Source: Actinomycetota bacterium
Lineage (GTDB): Bacteria; Actinomycetota; Acidimicrobiia; Acidimicrobiales; JAHWLA01
Assembly (NCBI GenBank): GCA_019347595.1
Contig: JAHWLA010000066.1
Span: forward strand, 1-11,538
Direction: 5' to 3'
Length of the DNA stretch: 11,538 nucleotides
Position numbers and translations under genes: made by a program. Numbering within the stretch: position 1 is the stretch's first letter; every line of letters starts with the position of its first letter. Below the pieces are notes generated by a model. The model did not search any database. It saw only the letters and a program-made list of their open reading frames with translations, and was not told the origin of the DNA. Below are positions 7,924 to 11,538 of this stretch, in pieces.

Positions 7924-8310
7924 GTGCCCGACCCTCGCCTTGTCGCCCGGCTCTACGCCTTCTCCCGCATCGGCCTCGGCGCGGTGATGGCGCTGGCGCC
8001 CACCGCAGCCACCCGTCCCTGGATCGGCGACGCGGCCCGCTTGCCCGGCGTGCGCAGCGCCCTGCGCGTGCTCGGTGTGCGCGACGCGCTGCTCGGCGCT
8101 GCCGTCCTCGGCACGCCCGATGGCGGCGTGCTCCGCCGGCGGGCCTTGCTCCTGTGCGCGGCGGCCGACGTCGCCGACGTCGTGGTCACGACGGGCGATT
8201 ACGCGCGAGCGCGCCGGGCGGGGGCGGGGTTGGCGGCGTTGACGGCCGCCGGCGGCGCCGCGCTGGGGACGTGGACCGCCACGAGAGCTTCGGGAGGACG
8301 TGATGGCTGA
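7924..8310 (+). CDS. Small hypothetical membrane protein (128 aa)
   Basis: Start GTG 7924 lies 43 bases after the previous stop, so this gene may begin a new transcription unit. No strong Shine-Dalgarno sequence is visible. The protein is Ala/Leu/Arg-rich with about three to four hydrophobic segments (for example RIGLGAVMALAPTAATRPW near the N-terminus and AGLAALTAAGGAALG near the C-terminus). Charged or polar parts such as LRVLGVRDALLG and ADVADVVVTTGDY lie between them. It resembles small integral membrane proteins common in actinobacteria, but I cannot name a family with confidence. Its stop lies inside the next gene, an 8-base overlap, which suggests co-translation with the DUF2231 gene. 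Confidence -1.
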   Translation: MPDPRLVARLYAFSRIGLGAVMALAPTAATRPWIGDAARLPGVRSALRVLGVRDALLGAAVLGTPDGGVLRRRALLLCAAADVADVVVTTGDYARARRAGAGLAALTAAGGAALGTWTATRASGGRDG

Positions 8311-8878
8311 GACGCGCCATGCGCACGACAGCACGCTGCATCGGGTGGCTGTCGGCGTCGAGGAGCAGGCCGCGCTTGACCGCCCCGTCGACATGGCGGA
8401 GCGGCTGCTCCCGTCGTCGATCGGCCCCGACGGGTCGCTGCGCCCGCTGCTGGGGGGACAGTGGCTGGGGCACGCCCTCCATCCCATGCTGACCGACTTC
8501 CCGCTGGGCGCGTGGATGAGCGCCTCGCTGCTCGACTTCGTCGGCGGAAAGCAGGCCCGCCCTGCCAGTCGGCGCCTGATCGCGTTCGGCATCCTGGCCG
8601 CCGTGCCGACCGCGGTCGCCGGTGCGTCCGACTGGCTTTCGTCGACGCACCGGCAACAACGCGTCGGCGTCGTGCACGCGGTGACCAACAGCACGGCACT
8701 CGGTCTCTACGCGGGGTCGTGGTTGGCCCGACGGCGGGGGCGGCAGGCGCAAGGCGTGCTCCTCGGCGTCGTGGGCGGGTTGGCGGCGACCGTGGGCGGC
8801 TTCTTCGGCGGGCATCTGTCGATGGCGACCGACGCCGGGTTGCGGGCAACGGAGAGCGCGTTCGAGGCCGACGACTGA
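8303..8878 (+). CDS. DUF2231-type integral membrane protein
   Basis: The 191-residue protein carries the DUF2231 hallmark near its first membrane segment: G-H57-A-L-H60-P-M-L-T-D-F-P-L-G, matching the family's His-Pro-x3-x-Phe-Pro pattern. Later come the D-W-L pair and an H-A-V-T-N segment that also fit the family. Four membrane helices are apparent. In actinobacteria such proteins are often found alone or next to Rieske or other redox domains; their biochemical role is not established. ATG 8303 was chosen over GTG 8300 because GGGAGG at 8292-8297 then sits five bases upstream. The gene overlaps the preceding small membrane gene and is followed by the 102-base gap with palindromic element 2. 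The C-terminus carries no extra Rieske domain. Confidence -1.
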   Translation: MAETRHAHDSTLHRVAVGVEEQAALDRPVDMAERLLPSSIGPDGSLRPLLGGQWLGHALHPMLTDFPLGAWMSASLLDFVGGKQARPASRRLIAFGILAAVPTAVAGASDWLSSTHRQQRVGVVHAVTNSTALGLYAGSWLARRRGRQAQGVLLGVVGGLAATVGGFFGGHLSMATDAGLRATESAFEADD

Positions 8879-8899
8879 CGTTCGGTACGCCGACCGTTT

Positions 8900-8955
8900 C
8901 CGGTTCTGGCACCACGTTGAGGCGCAGGAGCGCCCGAACGTGGTGCCAGAATCGG
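8900..8955. repeat. Long imperfect inverted repeat in gap 8879-8980 (palindromic element 2)
   Basis: The core arms TTCTGGCACCACGTT (8904-8918) and AACGTGGTGCCAGAA (8937-8951) pair perfectly. The stem extends outwards by four more pairs, one of them G-T, to 8900/8955. Inside, after a 2x2 mismatch, GGCGC and GCGCC (8921-8925 and 8930-8934) form an inner stem with loop AGGA. No T tract follows. The outer TTCTGG/CCAGAA boundaries match element 1 at 3756-3807. It lies between the DUF2231 gene and the gene at 8981, with the right arm about 30 bases before that start, so it may act as a 5' leader hairpin or a protein-binding palindrome, or be a REP-like element. Confidence -1.
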
Positions 8956-8967
8956 CGCCGACCGCGA
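8942..8967 (+). repeat. 26-base direct repeat, copy 1 (upstream of 8981 gene)
   Basis: This 26-base sequence, beginning GGTGCCAGAATCGGCGCC, recurs exactly at 9433-9458. It comprises most of the right arm of palindromic element 2 plus its flank, and contains the 10-base palindrome TCGGCGCCGA (8952-8961). It ends 13 bases before ATG 8981 and is followed by the ribosome-binding-like GAGGAGGGG. Confidence -1.
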
Positions 8968-8980
8968 GGAGGGGCCCCGA

Positions 8981-9427
8981 ATGGCATGTGCGACCACGTC
9001 CGTCTCGTCGGAAGCGACCGAGGTCCGCCCGGCGGAGCGCGTGCTCCAGTCCGCGGCTGCCGTGTACTTCGTCGGGTTCATGTTCCACAACGGCGACCAC
9101 ATGCGGCGAGGGATCGACGTCGTCACCCGCCACGTGTTCTGGGGCGGCATCGCGGTCGGGCTGGCGACTGCCTTTGCGCTGGCCCTCGTGGTGATGCGCC
9201 ATCCCATGGCGTCCCGTGTGGCGGTCGCGGTCGGGTTCAGCACCGCGCTCGGGGTGACGGCCGCGCACCTGTTGCCGGAGTGGAGCGCGTTCAGCGACTC
9301 GCTGCCCGACGGCAACCCCGACGCCATGTCGTGGGCGGCGGTGCTGGCCGAGATCGGCGGAGCCTTCACATTCGGCGTGGCCGGCCTGTACGCGTGGCGC
9401 GCCGAGGCATCGGCAGTCGACTCGTGA
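8981..9427 (+). CDS. Small four-helix membrane protein with HNGDH motif (148 aa)
   Basis: ATG 8981 follows GAGGAGGGG at a good distance. After a short polar N-terminus there are about four hydrophobic segments. The first ends in H36-N-G-D-H40 followed by M-R-R-G, with H51 a little further on. More histidines are seen before the third segment (MRHPMAS) and in AAHLLPEW. Conserved-looking His/Asp residues at membrane edges could bind metal or haem, but this is only inference and I cannot name a family. Its neighbours are other small membrane proteins and a cation antiporter pair. The gene is preceded by palindromic element 2, and a copy of the element's right arm directly follows its stop, before the next gene. 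Confidence -1.
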   Translation: MACATTSVSSEATEVRPAERVLQSAAAVYFVGFMFHNGDHMRRGIDVVTRHVFWGGIAVGLATAFALALVVMRHPMASRVAVAVGFSTALGVTAAHLLPEWSAFSDSLPDGNPDAMSWAAVLAEIGGAFTFGVAGLYAWRAEASAVDS

Positions 9428-9432
9428 GCGGC

Positions 9433-9458
9433 GGTGCCAGAATCGGCGCCGACCGCGA
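9433..9458 (+). repeat. 26-base direct repeat, copy 2 (upstream of khtT-like gene)
   Basis: Identical to 8942-8967, including the 10-base palindrome TCGGCGCCGA at 9443-9452. It starts six bases after the stop of the HNGDH gene and ends 18 bases before ATG 9477. There is no matching left arm here, so it cannot form the large hairpin of element 2. Its place before a start codon, as with copy 1, suggests a shared regulatory site or a copied 5' leader. Confidence -1.
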
Positions 9459-9476
9459 CGAGAGGTGGACCGACCG

Positions 9477-9959
9477 ATGCCCGATGTGACGGAGACGCCA
9501 CTGCCCGGCGTCGGCGTACGCCACGAGTTCACGACCTCGTCGGGCGAGCGCCTCGCCGTGCTGTCGTACCGCAGCGGACGCCGGGAGGTGGTGGTCTACG
9601 ACCGGGACGACCCCGATGCCGCCGTCACCGTGCTGCACCTGAGCCGCGACGACACGAGGACGCTCGCCGACCTGCTCGGGGCGACGCAGGTGAGCGAGGC
9701 CCTCACCGCAGTGCAGCAGCAGCTCGAGGGGCTGGCCATCGACTGGATCATGCTGCCCGCCCGGTCGCGGTTCGCCGACGCCACCATCGCCGAGGGCGAG
9801 TTCCGCACCCGGACCGGCGCCTCGATCGTCGCCGTGGTGCGCGACGAGACGACGATCGCCGCGCCCGGGCCGGACCACCGCTTCCAGGCAGGCGATGTCG
9901 TCGTCGCCGTGGGCACGTCCCAAGGACTGGCCCAGTTGAACGAGCTGCTCGTCGGGTGA
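9477..9959 (+). CDS. khtT: Cation:proton antiporter regulatory subunit, KhtT-like (RCK_C domain)
   Basis: The 160-residue soluble protein has the length and two-part layout of KhtT: an N-terminal domain (about 1-75, with SGERLAVLSYRSGRREVVVYD) and a C-terminal TrkA-C/RCK_C domain (about 83-160, from LEGLAIDWIML to the GDVVVAVGT near the end). In Bacillus, KhtT controls the K+/H+ antiporter KhtU, and RCK_C domains of this kind can bind c-di-AMP; binding here is not shown. ATG 9477 was chosen with AGAGG at 9461-9465; GTG 9465 in frame is the alternative but would sit on that site. The stop overlaps the antiporter start as GTGA at 9956-9959, so the two subunits are translationally coupled. The repeat at 9433-9458 lies in its 5' leader. 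Confidence -1.
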   Translation: MPDVTETPLPGVGVRHEFTTSSGERLAVLSYRSGRREVVVYDRDDPDAAVTVLHLSRDDTRTLADLLGATQVSEALTAVQQQLEGLAIDWIMLPARSRFADATIAEGEFRTRTGASIVAVVRDETTIAAPGPDHRFQAGDVVVAVGTSQGLAQLNELLVG

Positions 9960-11137
9960 CGATCGTCGCCGCTGCGAGCGGTGACGCGGCCCTCCTCTTC
10001 ATCGAGATCGGCGCCGTCGCCCTCGCCCTCTCCCTGCTTGCCCGGCTGGCGCACCGGCTCGGAATCACCGCCATCCCGTTCTACCTTCTGGCCGGCCTGG
10101 CGGTCGGGCAGGGAGGCGTGGCTCCGTTGGACGTGAGCGAGGACTTCATCTCGCTCACTGCCGAGATCGGCGTGCTGCTTCTCCTCCTGACCCTCGGGCT
10201 CGAGTACACCGGGGAGGAGTTGCGCTACGGGCTCCGGACCGGCATCGGCCCCGGTCTGGCCGACGCCGTCTTCAACTTCACGCCCGGCTTCGTCGCGGGC
10301 CTGCTGCTCGGATGGGGGACGACGGCCGCCCTGTTGCTCGGCGGCGTCTGCTGGATCAGCTCGTCCGGCGTGGCGTCCAAGGTGTTGACCGACCTGGACC
10401 GGCTGGGCAACCGGGAGACGCCGACGGTCTTGAACCTGCTCGTCATCGAAGACCTCGCCATGGCTGCCTACCTGCCGGTGGTGGCGGCGGTGGTGGCGGG
10501 CCGTGGGCTGGGTGCCACCACGGCGACCGTCGTGCTCGCCGTGGTGGTCGTGGTGCTGATCCTGTTCGTCGCGCTCCGCTGGGGCGCCCAGCTCAGCGGC
10601 ATGCTTGCGGGCGGCTCCGACGAGGCGCTGCTCCTTGCCGTGTTCGGCCTCACGCTGTTGGTGGCGGGCCTGGCCCAGCAGGTGGAGGTGTCCGCCGCCA
10701 TCGGCGCCTTCCTCGTGGGGCTCGCCCTTTCGGGCTCCGTCCAGGCGCGAGCGGGAGCGTTGGTGCGCCCGCTGCGCGACCTGTTCGCGGCGATCTTCTT
10801 CTTGTTCTTCTCCTTCCAGATCGATCCCGGGTCGCTGGCCGGCGCGCTGGTGCCTGCGACGGCGCTGGTGGTCGTCGGCATCGCGGGCAAGCTCGGGTCC
10901 GGTTGGGTGGCAGGCCGTGCCCTGGGCATCGGGCGGCGAGGGCGGTTGCGGGCGGGCAGCGCATTGGTGGCGCGCGGCGAGTTCTCCATCGTCATCGCCA
11001 GTCTCGGGGTGGCGACAGCCGACGGTGGAGATCTCGCCGCGCTCGCTGCCGCCTACGTGCTCCTGTCGGCGGTGGCCGGGCCCTTGCTGGCCAAGTACGC
11101 CGAGGCCGTCCCCGCGGTCGGCTTGCGACGAGCCTGA
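9956..11137 (+). CDS. khtU: Monovalent cation:proton antiporter, CPA2 family, KhtU-like
   Basis: Start GTG 9956 overlaps the khtT-like stop (GTGA) and gives 393 residues, the usual size for CPA2 antiporters that lack their own RCK domain. About 11-13 membrane helices are visible. The first carries RLGITAIPFYLLAGLAVG, and the ion-site pair Glu165-Asp166 lies in LLVIEDLAMA, where CPA2 proteins keep an acidic residue. A later segment, AAIGAFLVGLALSGS, and GEFSIVIASLG near the C-terminus also match the family. It should exchange K+ (or Na+) for H+ across the cytoplasmic membrane under control of the KhtT-like subunit. The ion preference cannot be read here. The gene ends 20 bases before the stop of the convergent secreted-protein gene. 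Confidence -1.
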   Translation: MTIVAAASGDAALLFIEIGAVALALSLLARLAHRLGITAIPFYLLAGLAVGQGGVAPLDVSEDFISLTAEIGVLLLLLTLGLEYTGEELRYGLRTGIGPGLADAVFNFTPGFVAGLLLGWGTTAALLLGGVCWISSSGVASKVLTDLDRLGNRETPTVLNLLVIEDLAMAAYLPVVAAVVAGRGLGATTATVVLAVVVVVLILFVALRWGAQLSGMLAGGSDEALLLAVFGLTLLVAGLAQQVEVSAAIGAFLVGLALSGSVQARAGALVRPLRDLFAAIFFLFFSFQIDPGSLAGALVPATALVVVGIAGKLGSGWVAGRALGIGRRGRLRAGSALVARGEFSIVIASLGVATADGGDLAALAAAYVLLSAVAGPLLAKYAEAVPAVGLRRA

Positions 11138-11157
11138 GGGGCGGACGGTCGTACGCC

Positions 11158-11538
11158 TCAGTGCCAGACGATGCGGAACGCTTCGTAGTACGCGCCGACC
11201 GGGGCCCAGGCCTTGACGTAGTCGCCCATGTCGATCGTCAGGACGCAGTTCCCGTACAGCCGCCCGCCGGTGGTGATGTCGGACCGCAGGGTGCACTCGC
11301 CCAGTTGGTCGATGTGCCACGACGCCGACCGCTTGGGGAAGCAGACCGTGGCGCCTACCGACTGCCACGACCCGAGCACTGTTCCTGCGCCGGCCGGCAC
11401 CTGCCCGGCGCACGGGATGGTGCGTGCCTCCGAGGAGCTGTCCGCCACGCCGACGATCCACCCGTCGTCGGGCGGAGGCGCGGCGTGGGCGGTGGACGGA
11501 AGGGACACGAGGCCGGCGGCCACCAGGCCGCCGGCGAG
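11158..11538 (-). CDS. Small secreted four-cysteine protein, 5'-partial
   Basis: The minus-strand frame remains open to the window edge, and residues before GTG 11523 (Leu-Ala-Gly-Gly-Leu) continue the hydrophobic core of a signal peptide. The true start therefore probably lies outside the window. The signal ends near SLPSTAHA, after which the mature part of about 105 residues contains four cysteines (in IPCAG, TVCFPK, GECTLR and GNCVLT), which could form two disulfides. The body is rich in Gly, Thr and Trp with a strand-like pattern and ends FRIVWH. I do not recognise the family; similar small secreted proteins are frequent in actinobacteria. It converges with the antiporter gene, and no clear terminator is seen between them. 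Confidence -1.
   Translation of the reverse strand, partial: LAGGLVAAGLVSLPSTAHAAPPPDDGWIVGVADSSSEARTIPCAGQVPAGAGTVLGSWQSVGATVCFPKRSASWHIDQLGECTLRSDITTGGRLYGNCVLTIDMGDYVKAWAPVGAYYEAFRIVWH

Noticed and set aside
11134..11161. Short inverted repeat CTGAGG/CCTCAG between the convergent genes as a bidirectional terminator
   Set aside because: The stem is only 6 bp with a 16-base loop and no T tract; this is expected by chance in GC-rich DNA.

Overview
The window is high-GC, almost fully coding DNA with strong G/C preference at third codon positions, frequent GTG starts and 4-base stop/start overlaps. This suggests an actinobacterium. An Acidimicrobiia-like lineage is possible, but that is an inference with no marker gene behind it. 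No stretch longer than about 300 bases lacks a gene. The largest gaps are 8879-8980 and the spacer 3744-3828, and each holds a long palindrome. I see no rRNA, tRNA, CRISPR array or transposase.

Region 1 (1-7880, + strand) is a tightly coupled transporter operon. It holds, in order: the 3'-truncated-at-window (5' end missing) gene of a family-6-type periplasmic binding protein; a LivH-LivM permease fusion with a cysteine/histidine-bearing tail; a very unusual MFS-LivF-LivG fusion of about 977 residues; and a secreted, membrane-anchored protein of unknown family. Junctions are 4-base overlaps (GTGA at 1428-1431, ATGA at 3740-3743, GTGA at 3829-3832, ATGA at 6759-6762). The usual five Liv-type components are thus packed into three polypeptides, with two additions: a 12-helix MFS domain fused to the ATPases, and the anchored exported protein. 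The operon may form an unusual HAAT-type uptake machine; its substrate cannot be read from the sequence. Between permease and MFS fusion lies a perfect 24-bp inverted repeat inside a 30-codon ORF that overlaps both neighbouring genes.

Region 2 (7924-9427, + strand) has three small membrane-protein genes: an unrecognised 128-residue protein, a DUF2231-type protein, and a 148-residue protein with a His-Asn-Gly-Asp-His motif. The 102-base gap before the last gene holds a second palindrome bounded, like the first, by TTCTGG and CCAGAA.

Region 3 (9477-11137, + strand) is a KhtT/KhtU-like cation:proton antiporter pair, coupled by a GTGA overlap. A 26-base sequence upstream of the first gene is an exact copy of the right arm and flank of the second palindrome.

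Region 4 (11158-11538, - strand) is a convergent gene for a small secreted four-cysteine protein whose 5' end lies outside the window.
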